Shown here: piece after piece, positions 1 through 12,700 of the stretch
How the letters are laid out: each line of letters opens with the position of its first letter
Numbering within the stretch: position 1 is the first letter of the stretch
NCBI GenBank assembly: GCA_946811695.1
Contig: OX328124.1
Location: 90,494,696 to 90,558,695, forward strand
Origin: Gonocerus acuteangulatus
Lineage: Eukaryota; Arthropoda; Insecta; Hemiptera; Coreidae
Reading direction: 5' to 3'
Length of the DNA: 64,000 nt
Notes under the pieces: model-generated
What the model was told of the DNA's origin: nothing
The model's input: only the letters and a program-made list of their open reading frames with translations
The model's database searches: none
Program-made: the position numbers and the translations under genes

Positions 1-512
1 TCAATTATTTCCATGAAGTAACAAGCTCAAGACAAGTTTCAAAACTGTTCATCAAAGAAAGCATAAGAAAATAAACAACAAGAAAGTAGAGGATAAACCT
101 AAAGAGCACAGTCAGAACTATTTTTGGGTACTTCAAGCTTAAAAAACACATGCCCTGCCTAGGACTGGCACATTCACCCTGGCGATGTGAGATCGAATAA
201 GAAACCATCGGGCATATTCTCATTGAATCTGAGGTAGTTTGAAGGAAAAGGGTCCTCAGATTTGGCTCTGAGGGCATTGAAGGCATACAGAAACTTCAAT
301 GCAAAGATAACCTAAAATTCTTAAGGAGGTTTGAACGATTGCAGAGATTTCTAGGATACAAAGCTCAATAGGAACTCATAGATGTTTTATTATAAATAAA
401 CTGTAGTGGTCATAACACTTATTGCTGGTTAAAGCCAACAGTTGCCAGTTCATGGTCACTTTATAGGTTATGGAACCACTCCAATAATAACCATAGTCCA
501 TTATAGGTTTTA

Positions 513-1643
513 TATACAGGGTGTATAACAAGTAAATGACAATATTCAAGGAGGTCAAACTGGACACAAAAGTAGTTAAATGCTGCCAATCTCACGTTTA
601 TATCTGTTTTTGTTCCAGACATATCACACTAGTATTCTAAAGCAACACAGCTAAAAAAACTCAACTGAAAATGTGTCACTCTTGCCTTTGTAGGCGGAAT
701 AGCATTAAGACAGGAAGAGTGACACGAGTGCCCTCTGGTGTACAAACTCTGAAGCTAGGTACATACAGTTTTGATGGTTGATAAAGAGATATTTACCAAT
801 GTCTTTCATAGTCATAACTGAAAAAGGAGGCCTGGTGGCTGTGAGCGTTAAGGCATGAGCACTTAACATTCCATGCCAAAGGGTCGTGGGTTCGATTCCC
901 ACTAGGTGGTGGCTTTTCGTTAGAAAAAAGAAAATACATAAGCCGTATCCTGGCTAAAAAAGGGTGGAAAACCTATAGATAACCCGTCCTAAAATTCATA
1001 GTTAATAATAAATGGGCGTTAAAATTTAATAAATAAATAACTGAAAAACACCGATTTTTGAGTTGTGTCACTTTAGAAGTACTAGCTAAACGTTATTTTG
1101 AAAAAAAATTGTGTTTTCTTTGTCATTAAATATTAATTCATCATCAATAATTTTCATTTTTTTTTTTATAAGATCGCAAAAAAAATGTAATTTTATTTAT
1201 TAGTTGTTTTCCCCCCCTAAATTTCCCATTACATTATGAAATTAAGAAATAATCTCAGTTCTCCGTATACCCTTGGAAAGGTAATAACATTTTTCAACTT
1301 TTGCGAGATTCAGTAGCTTGAAGAATATTTTCTGGAATAGTAGTGATTCACAAACATTTGTTGCTAACTAGATATTATTAATATCCACTTTTTGAACAGT
1401 TATTGAGGTTTGAAAAAGACACTGAGAACATTGAATGATGATTTCAAAAAATTAATGTAACGTTGAAAAATAATGTGTACAAGCAGAGAAAATGGGAGTT
1501 TTTCTAGAAAAAAATATCATTTAGAACGGCATATATTTGGAACAAAAACAAATAGAAACGTGAGATTGGCAGAATTTAATTGCAGTTTTCATCCAGTTTC
1601 ACACTCTTGCGTATCGTCATTTACTTGTGATTCACCGAGTATA
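513..1643. mobile_element. DNA transposon with ~115-bp inverted ends, SINE inside
   Basis: Left end TATACAGGGTGTATAACAAG, continuing to about 628, is matched in reverse by 1539-1643 (GTCATTTACTTGTGATTCAC and CGAGTATATA). The interior is non-coding and carries a SINE at 826-1037. A related element is at 43684-44203. Confidence 0.6.
826..1037 (+). mobile_element. tRNA-derived SINE, family 2
   Basis: A and B box-like tRNA head (GTGGCTGTGAGCGTTAAGGC; GGGTTCGATTCCC), body with AAAAAGGGTGG, and tail ending GTTAAAATTTAATAAATAAA. Flanked by 11-bp target duplication TAACTGAAAAA (815-825 and 1038-1048). Confidence 0.85.
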
Positions 1644-2452
1644 TATAAAGCCAAAATAAAAAACTACTTTTTTTTTGTTTACACTTTGCAGGTAAGCTGA
1701 AGTATACAGTAGATTACTATTAATCTAAAGACAAAAATAATAACAAAATATACTTAAGGCATTAAATGAAGATTAATATCCATATCTAATTAAAAAAATA
1801 ATAAAAAATAACAAAATAAACAAACAATGGAATGCCTCAGAGAAAAGAAGTACATAAAATCATCCATAGTAAGGAAATAAGCTTAATAAAAAAGACTTAA
1901 ACTGAGTCAAGATCAGTATGGACTGCAATATTATACAGCTTTTTATCAATACTTATTATATTTTTACTGATTAATATTTCACCTGACAATGTTGATATTA
2001 TGTCATATCTTAACATTTGAGTTATTTTACATTTACTTGCGATTTCCCCTAAGAATTAATCTATAATACTCTGAGAGACGTGTTAGTATAAAAACTGTTC
2101 TGCAATTAATACTAAAATATTTAAGTACCCTAATACTGTAAAATTTAAATTATTAAACCCACTTTTTCAAAAATTATTCTAGGGGGCCCTAATAGGTAAA
2201 ATAAAGATATTCTTTCCTCCAGTACTTGACTGTTAAATGTTTATAAAACTACTACTCAAACATAAAATTATGTTTGAGAAGTATTTTTATCATAAAACTA
2301 TGATCTTCGAATATTAAGTATGTCAACAAATAATTTATCTATTTATACGACTATAAAATAAATATATAATGGATTTTATATAGTTTGTTAATATAAATAC
2401 AAAATTTAAATAAATAAATAGCTCAACAAAAATATTGTATAACATTGAGGTT

Positions 2453-2714
2453 CAGGTAAATGAAAAAACGTCTAGTTCCTTCACAACAGTTTATTTCCAC
2501 GCTGAGCGCTTTCAGTAGCTCTTGCTACCATCCTCAGAACTATAATGAGTTCAGCTTCACTGCTGAGGGCTGACTCCCTATTTTTACCTCAGTCAGCCCT
2601 CAGCAGTGAAGCTGAACTCATTATAGTTCTGAGGATGGTAGCAAGAGCTACTGAAAGCGCTCAGTGTGGAAATAAACTGTTGTGAAGGAACTAGACGTTT
2701 TTTTCATTTACCTG
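2453..2714. repeat. Near-perfect foldback element, ~122-bp arms
   Basis: Arms 2453-2574 and 2592-2714 are nearly perfect inverse copies separated by 17 bases. The right arm contains CTGAGGATGGTAGCAAGAGC followed by TACTGAAAGC, a hammerhead-like arrangement with imperfect core. Confidence 0.85.
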
Positions 2715-3553
2715 AAGATCTTCCTTCTCTGCCAGCAACCTCAAAGTTTTTGAAACATTGAGGTTCTTTATGTCTAGTTTTATTATTCCTCTGAAAAATA
2801 TGTAAAACAACTAAATCAGGTGTTTTGTTAAAATCATAGTAACTGCTTAAAATTGTACAAATAATAATAATAAATAACCACAAAACTTACTCAAGATTCG
2901 AGGTCATTGTTAGAACATTTAATATATATTTTTTAGAAAAAAAAAAAACTATACATTACTGCTTACTCGACATCCCTTTATACCACTTATGATGATTAAC
3001 AAAATAGAGAGTAAACTTTGATTAAAAATGAAATGTACATTTGAAGGTCATTTATTTTTAAGCAGTCAGGGAATAGTTGAGACTAGGCTTGGAAACATCA
3101 ATAAGATTTTTTGTGAAAATCTATATTCAGTGATTTTTTTTTTAAATCTGACAGAATAATTTAATTTTCTCTTCTTGTGATTTTTAATGTATGTAATAGA
3201 ATTCACACTTACATTTGGTAATGGATGCCAAATTTATTATTTTATTATGAAAATAAAATTTAAGTAGCATGAAATATGTATATTTGTGTGTAGTTTTAGG
3301 GGGGGAAAAAATTATAAACAGCAGTTTTGATTTTCTTCAAAAAGATCTCAAAAACGGTTGGAAAGGTAACACTTCAAAAGCTAACTAAATTGCCTGCAAA
3401 AATGATTCCTATGCAATTTTCAATTGGACAAGAAATCAGTGCCCTGAAGTCGAATGTGCTGATTTTGTTCCTTTTTTTTATAAAGATTTTGCTTATTTTT
3501 AATGATATAAATATATAGGTTTTTGTCTATGTTTTCCTCACTTTGTAATTTGT

Positions 3554-3555
<2 letters not shown>

Positions 3556-3593
<38 letters not shown>
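3556..3593. repeat. Poly-T run
   Basis: About 38 T, perhaps the tail of a reverse-oriented retroelement whose body is not recognisable. Confidence 0.9.
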
Positions 3594-3594
<1 letters not shown>

Positions 3595-3743
3595 TGCATT
3601 TATCAGTAAAATGAATATTTAAGTGAAACAAGTTGTTTAGATAAGAAAAATGTTAGTAATAGTTGCCGGCGGCAAAAAAAAAAAAAAATAGTTGCCCTTA
3701 AATTTCCACTTATAGTTCGGTACTGTCAGTTTCCTGTGCATTG

Positions 3744-4074
3744 TGGCTCCCAAAATCTTGTTTTTCTTCAAGATGTTATTGGAGGTGTATTTTCAAAAGA
3801 AAATACAAACTGTTCTATTCCAAGCTATGACCCTAGGTAATTATATTAAAGAGTAGAAATGCACTAAGATATAGCAGTTCATGTAAATCGGACATTTCTT
3901 TTCTCACACAAAAACTCTTTACAAACATTTGAAACTAATGAGGAGGTTTTTCAATGAATATCAGCACATAAATGTGGGGGTTTACCTGAACCCTAAAATA
4001 TAAATTAAATATGAGCACCTTTCAATTTTAATGGTCCAACTAACTAGTATTATTTTGTTCAACAAATAAACAAT
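3744..4074. repeat. Direct duplicate, copy 1 (pair with 6954-7285)
   Basis: About 330 bases nearly identical to 6954-7285 (CAAGATGTTATTGGAGGTGT to GTTCAACAAATAAAC), differing at a handful of positions. The copies flank the last TACC exon. Confidence 0.85.
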
Positions 4075-4090
4075 ATATATATATATATAA

Positions 4091-4168
<78 letters not shown>
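4072..4168. repeat. (TA)n tract
   Basis: Almost uninterrupted AT dinucleotides, ~95 bases. Confidence 0.95.
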
Positions 4169-4171
<3 letters not shown>

Positions 4172-5704
4172 TTGTGGTACCTAAGTTAACACAAGTTCAA
4201 TCTATCAAGGAAAAATGAGTGAGTCTGTGAACATAGATCAAAGCAAATCAATGGAAGATGATGAGTATTTTCTTTAATTATAAATTCTAATTTTAAAACA
4301 GTACAAATAAAATATCAAAACACCTCAAAAATTATTTAGTCTGGAGAAGTAAGCAGAGGGATTAAAAATGTAGTGTTTCACAAAAAAAAAAAAAAAAAAA
4401 CGATTGGAAACTAAATACAGTGACAAAAGACCAAAAAATAATAAAAGAAGATCATCTCACTGAAACCTATATATGACAGGCATAAGCTGCACATAAACTG
4501 TAGTAGTATTGAGTTTCTTTCAGGAAGGAAATATTCTTCGTGTATAGACTATTTATTATTTAACTTAATTGACTCTTAAATGGGAACTAAATAGATTTTG
4601 TTAATCACTGAATTTATAATTTGACCTTATTTTTATGGTTTACCAATAAATTCTACAATTTATAATGCAAATGTAAATTAAATTATTGACATTTTTTTTT
4701 AAATATGAAGCTCTGCCATCTGCTGTTTAAAGAAAAAGTAATGAAATATTTTAATAAAGTTAACAAAAATCGTTTATATTTTGGGATTTGAATGGAAAGG
4801 TTAGATAAAGAGATTAAAATTATCAAAAAAATCTTATTTATTTTATTCTCAAGGCAATTATTACTTGTTTTTTTTTTTTTAGAATAAAGGAACATTTTAG
4901 AAAATGTACTGGCATTATGCCATTTTCATTTCTAAAAAAATACATTATCATTTTCAAACAGTCATTAGCATTGATAAGAAATATTTTTTCTTTTTTTAAT
5001 TTTGAATATTATCCAGATTCGGATACCAATCAAAGATGTTTTTCATCAATTAAAAAAATATACTTCCAGAAGTAAATATTAATGTTTATCTATACCCATT
5101 TAAATTTTAAACATTGCAGCTTAAGTGTATTACATTATTATCCTTACAATAATGTACTGTTAGAGGTTAAATCTAAAATGTTTACATCTAGAATCTACAA
5201 AGTATAAAATTTAGTGAGTATTACCAACAATAGTTGCCTGGTTTATAAGATTATCCCTATACAATTAGATTAAGTATCCATTTCTATTATGGATCTTTAA
5301 ATTAGTACGGGATTTCATTACTTTTAAATTTTAACAAAACTAAATGAGTAAGGATGAAGTTATTGCAACATAAATATTTTTTATAAAAAGAAGAAATTTC
5401 AATTATTTACATTAGTTTGGGGGGGGGGGCTTAATCAAAATAGAAATTGTAATTACAGTTAAATTTACACTGTTAAGCATATCCTACTTTAGCAACTGTA
5501 AAAATATATCCTCATTACAACCTCCCAACAAAGCTTAAGATATAGGATTAGTAAACAAGATCAGCAATACGCAAGCTCCATCATGTAATTGCGAGCAGTT
5601 TAACTGAGTTTTACTCTCAGCTTGACATCTTGTAAGCAATGCAATGCAGATCGGCTTGAAAACACAGATACAAATCGCTGCTGTACTTTGCAACAATAGT
5701 AGAA
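4169..5704. other. AT-rich 3' flank of TACC
   Basis: It must contain the TACC 3' UTR, transcribed leftward. No element recognised. Confidence 0.5.
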
Positions 5705-5891
5705 TCATTGCCTTTCTACTTTGCTAATCAGATCATCACAAATTTTTGTAAGCTCTTCGACTTCTCGTTTCTTTTGTTCAAGAGATTCTTCGAGTGATTT
5801 TTGGCGTATCTCAGTTTTCCTACTAATGGCTGACATCCTCGCAGCCTCAGACAGATGAGCACTCTGGAGCCTTTCCAGCTCTGCATTTGCC
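5705..5891 (-). CDS. tacc: TACC coding exon 9, terminal exon with stop
   Basis: Acceptor AATTGCAG. The exon completes the Glu codon and continues [20 protein letters not shown] to the invariant C-terminal block [16 protein letters not shown], then ERQ and TGA at 5707-5705. The 3' UTR lies below 5705. I could not fix its polyadenylation site. Confidence 0.95.
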
Positions 5892-8800
5892 CTGCAATTG
5901 TGGAAAAAAAGATAAAGCTACTAATTCTCTACAACACAATAGATAGATAGAATCAGGGCTCCCTAAGGGGAAAGCAACTCGACCTAAAAGATATATTGTG
6001 CCCCTGATAACCTGCTGGGTCACTTATAGTATCCCTGCATCCTTGACGACCCTCTATAACACAATAATCGTGCATTAACCCTTTAGACACCTTGAGCTAC
6101 TATAGTAGCTTGGTGAGAGGTGGGCTTCCCGCACCATGAGCTACTATAATAGCTTGGTGAGAGGTGGGCTCCCCGGACCATGAGCTACTATGGTAGCTCG
6201 GTTTCTCCGATGTTTCTAGATTGTGAGCTACTTTAGTAGCTCTGTTCTTAGAGCCATCTTCTAGTGGTTCTTGTGACAAGCCGAAGTATTTGCTACCCTT
6301 TTCGCACTTTCTTTTCTACCCCTTTTCTTCCTGCAGCATCTATTCAACCCTGCTTTGTAGGTCCCCTCAGTCTACTTTCTGTCTTTAAACAATGTAGTGC
6401 TTTATTAAAATGACAAAATGTGTGTAGGGAGAAACAAAAAAAGGCCACAAACCAAATACTTCTGTAAGCAATGAGATATATGATTTATGCCGTGCTGTGT
6501 TTCTGAATTGACCACAAGCAAAAGAATTTTTAATTTCTTTAAAAAAAATGTATAAAGATAATTTATGAGTTATTAAAAACTGAGAAACTACGCGTAATTA
6601 AAGAAAAGAACGCAATTGCAGAGTAAAAACGTAGTAGGTTCAGTGAGCACAGTTGGCATCACTAGTACTCGGTCCAGCGAGCCCACTTTAACTCCACTGT
6701 ATTCGGTCGCTAACAGGTTAATTTAGAAACACTCTCACTCCATATTCAGCATTGATCATTTAAATGACAATAGTCATAATAAAGAATCAAGTAATCTGAC
6801 ACAGAGAAACAAAAAGTATTAGTTTTTGTACAAATACTAATAATTGAGATCTGAAATCCATACTTTTAACCCTTTCTCTACCATTGATTTCTTCAGCAGT
6901 CGAGATCGGTTGGGACCTGTGGGAATGGTACATTGACTTGTCCAACAGTCAAGGGCTCCAAAAATCTTGTTTTTCTTCAAGATGCTATTGGAGGTGTTTT
7001 TTCAAAAGAAAATACTAACTGTTTCTATTCCAAGCTATGACCCTAGGTAATTATATTAAAGAGTAGAAATGCACTAAGATATAGCAGTTCATGTAAATCG
7101 GACATTTCTTTTCTCACACAAAAACTCTTTACAAACATTTGAAACTAATGAGGAGGTTTTTCAATGAATATCAGCACATAAATGTGGGGGTTTACCTGAA
7201 CCCTAAAATATAAATTAAATATGAGCACCTTTCAATTTTAATGGTCCAACTAACTAGTATTATTTTTTTCAACAAATAAACAAGAAATATATATATATAT
7301 ATATATCGCATTCTTTCTCTTCTCATTTCCCTACTTTAGAGCTATCTAGTGTTACTGTAGCTCACTTCTAGTATTCCTGCATATAACTAGAGAGTATTTG
7401 AATGAAGTTTTGGTTGTGTGAGCTATTCAGGTGAATTACATCTTATTGCCATCTCAGCCCATTCACCTTGTTAACCCTCATCAAATTACCGTTAGTTTTT
7501 ATACCTCCAGTTTATATACATTCCCAACAGCTTGTTTAAGCAAAATTAGTTCACTTTTAGCTCCTGAAGTGTTAACATATTTTATTTGTGTTTTGTTAAA
7601 TTTAGAAAAAACAGTTTTTTTTAGTGTGTGTCCCCTTTTTTTAAGGTTTACTAAGAGATTCAATTTTAATTAATATATTAAATATTTAATTAATTTAACT
7701 GTAAATATTTAAAATAATCCTTTTGTTTTTGTAAATAAGTAGTATATACATAAAAAAATAAGTTTTTAACTATAGGTTTTCAATCTTTTATGATGCCAAC
7801 AGGACTTGGTTGTCCTACCCATGTTCACCCATCCAAGGACACACAACATGGTATGCCCATTGGCAAAGAATCATATTATTTTAATTTTTAATACCCCTTT
7901 ATTAATAAAATAAGATTTTTTGAGGCAACTTATACTAAAGTTATCACCCTTTTCCAGTCAGGACAGAGGAGATAGCTTCCTACGAAACGACGGCTGGGAG
8001 AAGAAAAGCCACCAACCTAGTGGGCTTTGAACCCACAACCCTTGGCTTGGAGTGTTAACGCCATAACACTCACGGCTTTCTGACCACCAAGAACCATTTT
8101 AATTAGCTTTGTATATGGATTTATATATTGAGCATGTTTTTAAAGAAATTTGAAATATTAATATTAAATTTTAACGTCCATTTATTATTAACTACGGATT
8201 TTAGGACGGGTTATCTATAAATTTGAAATATAAAATGCTACAATTGTCAACATAAGGCCAATGCTTTTCCAATAAAAGTGAAGATTTATAAGCAAGGTGT
8301 GGTTTTACTCCTGGTCCAGTAAAGATATGAAAAGTGTTTTTCTTCAACAGGCAAAGATAAAAATCATATTTTACATGGTTTAATATTATGTAGAGCACCA
8401 ACCAATTAATTAAAACAATTCAAAAAATTATTCATAATATTTCATTGGAAATCCATAGCTGATCCTGAAATTTTAATTAAATCTTATTATTAGAAACAAG
8501 GAATCATACTTGGATTATTGAAGAAATTAATTCTATTTGGAGAGATTGTCCTTCAATTCTTTAGTGAGTATGATCTCCTTATGTGAATGCAGTTGAAAAA
8601 TTCTCCTACAGGTTTGCTGTTGGCATCAAGGAGTTCCAAGCAGTTCTCATAGATAGAGCTGAGGGATTCCACCACAGTTACTTCCTACCTCAGTTACTTG
8701 GTGATTCCTTCAACATTAGCACTCCTAGTGCTAATCTAGCTACTTAATTAGCGGATAATACGCTCCTCTGTGCTTGATTCAAGTGATACTTGCACACATT

Positions 8801-9651
8801 ATAAAGCGAACTTATACTCATAAGTGTTATGTGGGTTTAATATAATTTTTGCTGGGTCTTTACAGACATGTCACTAAGGGCATAAATCCCAAAGGAGAAT
8901 ATGTTGGAAACCGGAAATAACATTTTATATTGGCTAATCTAACATAAGAGGTGTTCTTAGGAGAGTAAATAGGCATAATTTGAAACATTAAATTACTTTA
9001 ACATAATTAGCAAATATTGCCCTATACAGGGTTAGGGAAGTTAACTAATTGATAGATTGAGGAATGAATTTATTTTGGAAATAAACTGGCCGGAAGAAAA
9101 GCTAAAATTTGTGTATTTGTATTTTTTTAGACGTCATTTGAATTTAATTATTGTTTCCTTAAATTATCTATTTATCAGTCATTTTCTCGCGAATCTCTTG
9201 AACTAAACAAACTTGTTCAGATTTATATATATGGAGGACTTCACATTTATTTATTTATAATGACATCTACATTTTATTTATAATGAACTCATTCATTAGT
9301 AAACCATGATATGAAAATAACATGAATAATAATAAAATAAATCTTATAAAAAAATATCCATTTAAACAAATAAATAAATAACATTTTGAAGAAATTTGCT
9401 TTATTAAATCATTAATAATTATAAATACTAACTCTTCAAGCTTCTCAGTTGCATGTGCTTTAAGCCTTATGTAATTTTCTTCCTGCTGTCGAATCGTCCT
9501 TTCATTTTCCTTCAAAGAGGTTTTGTATGCTTCTTCATTTTGTCGGAATGCATCAATCACAGATTTACATCTTTCATATTTCCTAAAATATAGTTATATA
9601 ATTTTTTTTTTCGTCAACATTTTTATTATTAGTAGAGAAAACAGAACATAT

Positions 9652-9721
<70 letters not shown>

Positions 9722-12700
9722 GTTAACACCATCGGGATGGTACATGTACATGTTAACCAAAAATTTAGGTACCTTCTCTGTCCCTTAAAGATGGTTCTTT
9801 CAATGGCCTTAAGCCATTGAAAGAATAGCCAAATGATATGGATATTCTTTCATACTGCCATTGCAAAGGGGGATTGGGGTTTTGTATTTTCTATAACATA
9901 AGTTTATTAATTCGCCCTCTACCATCAAAATTCATTTTATATCCTGATAGTTTAAGGTATAATTTATATCAATTTGTCCTCTAAATTGGAGTTTAAATGT
10001 TTATATAATATACTGGTTCTTGAATTTCAGCTGCATCTTCATATTGATTATTTAATTTTATTTGATAGGCAACAGCAATCATTTTAAATAAGTTTTTACA
10101 AGTAACGAGTTCATGTTTCTGAGGAGAGCATTAATAACAATTAATACAACAAGTACCTGAAGTTAATGTTTCTTGGACTGAACTAAACTAAATAACTAAA
10201 TAAAATATTCATACTGGTGAATATCATTGAAGGCTATTTCCATATTACTAAGATGAGCAAGGGCTGCATCTCTCTCTCCAGCTATCGCTTCCTTCACTGA
10301 TTCAAATTCCTTCTTTTCCTCTTCCCTCTTAGCCACGACCTGGGCAATGGTCTTCTCATACTCTTCCATTATCATTCTGAAACAATTAAAACAACACATA
10401 AATATTTAAAAAAATAATATATATTGTCTAAAAAAACAGTGTGGAATTTGTAATTGTTCTTAACATAAAAAAATAAGTGTTCATGGCAACATAATTTGAA
10501 GCTGATGTTTGGCTGGATGTAATACAGTTAAAATTATAATCTTAATTATAATATTGTAATTATATGCTACCTAATATTATAGGAGATTTCTCAAGAACAA
10601 ATCTTCTATTTCTTTTTAGTATCTTTTTTAAATTACATTATTTTTCTGTATTAAGGACGTTTTGGCTACTCTTTGGTAGCCTTTGCCAGCAATGAGTGCT
10701 GGGGATAGAGAAAGTTAAATATAACTATATTTTCACCAAGGCAACTTAACTGTTAACTTTGGTATTTCTCTACCCCCTGGCACTCATTGCTGACAAAGGC
10801 TATCAAAGAGTAATCAGGAAGCAGTGTTTTCAGCAATAGGAGTTGGTCAGCTCCTGCCGATCAAAATTGATATTCTTCTTTGTACTTTTGAGTTAACATT
10901 CGCTATCTGTTATATGCAAACCTGAACCTTTTCTTATATTTTCGATGCATGTAAGGGGAAGCTCAAAATCTCTACATTTTTCATTAGTTTATTGCAATAA
11001 ACTAATAAACTCCTGTGGCCTTTTTTTTTTCTTTTTGTTCATATTCCTTCAACATTCAGCCATGTCAAAATGTGGTTATCAAGGTCAATGATCATGCTAA
11101 CATAAACAATAATTTAAACATGAGCGTGTGCAATTCAAGGAATAGGAAAAGCAAATTACTCACACGAGCTGCCGTTTGCAGACTAGACTTTCTTCCAATT
11201 CTTTCTTCAACTTGGCAACCTGGAAAGAGATAAAATAAGATGTAAATAGACTATAAAATAGACATAGAAATAAAATAGATATAAGTGCATCAATATAATT
11301 AAGATATTAACAAATAGGGTCTTCCCGTGGTCTAGTGGCTACATGTGGGAGATGTAGGTTCTAGTCCGCCTGCAGCAGGTTGAGTTCTTTCACCTATGGA
11401 CCCAAGGAAAGAATTCCCTGATCCACCGTGGATGTTCAGGAAGGGTGGTGACCTATAGAAAGCTCGGTACTAATGGCCTCGATGTACATGTGCCATACAA
11501 AAAAATTAACAAATAATATTAAGTTCATAATTATCATTATAATATAGGCCTATTCCTAGTTAATAATAATGGATGTTAAAATTTAAATAAATAAATACTC
11601 CAGTCGACAAGATAAACAACTCCCTTATTGTGGAGTCTTCTTCATAACCACTTTTTAAAAGATTTTTTTTTAAGGGCATTCTTTCCATTTAGTGAGGAAT
11701 ATTGTTCCTAAAATTTTCTACTTTTGCTCTTTTGTAAGAAGGGGGTGAGAATTAGCCATTGAGTCAGAGAATACTGGGCAAGAAAAAAGAACACCATTTC
11801 AAAAGAAACAACACCATAATGAGGGAATTTTATATCATTAAGTCAGCACAAAAAATTGAAGTAATGACAATTTTTTTATAAAAACAAATCTGGATATTAT
11901 TAAGAATTATTGTCATTCTTTTATTAATATATATTTCAGATGACATTTGGGACAATGATAATATAAATAAAAATACATTTTGAGCTTATTAAATACAAAT
12001 GACAAAGCAGAGGTCAGTGGATATATGTTGTGTATGAAAAAATGGAAGCATATTAATCCTGAATTCTTGGAATTATAACTTAGTTGTTTTCTTGTATTTT
12101 TATAGATTGTAAGCCGAAACATCTCAACAAAAAAATAAATAAGATTTGAAGAACCCTAAGCTGGCAAAAGTTCATAGAAAAAAAAAAAGTATATTCTTAT
12201 TGTGAGATACTTGTCCCTTAGGAATAATTTTCAATTTGATTGAATGATAACTATTACAAGCATAACAACAATTTAATGTTTTGAGTAATGCCTACTGGTC
12301 AAAATATGTTGGGTGAAACTCGTAGGAATAAAAGGGAAGAGCTGGGGGTATCAAGAACAGTAGAATAGTGGATAGGCAGGGGATACGGAATTCCAGAAAG
12401 ATAGGTGGAACAGATATTGAAAGAGTATTCAAATGAAATATAAAAATATCAGAAGGACAAGAGCGGCTGATAGAAGAGTGAACAGAAGACTTGAATTTGA
12501 GTAGTAGAAAGAAAATGGGATAGAAGGGGGAAATCTTTGAAATTGGATGACTTAGTAAGGGAATGAGCCGAGTGACTGTCAAATAAACTACATTTCCAAA
12601 GAAAATAAAACAAAAACATGAAGAAAATCATGAAAAAGAACACAATTCTCAGAAGAAACACTTAGGAAGTCAAGTCTAGTGAAATGTCAATACCTGTATA

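Larger units (their letters stand above)
1644..3743. other. Gene-free region with only the 2.5-kb foldback
   Basis: Outside 2453-2714 I see AT-rich DNA with no coding signal. A 63-codon open frame at 3327 has no splice or family support. Confidence 0.6.

Noticed and set aside
12292..12661. Two overlapping minus-strand frames of 70-96 codons
   Set aside because: Low-complexity Phe/Ser/Leu composition from GA-rich intron DNA, without splice or family support.
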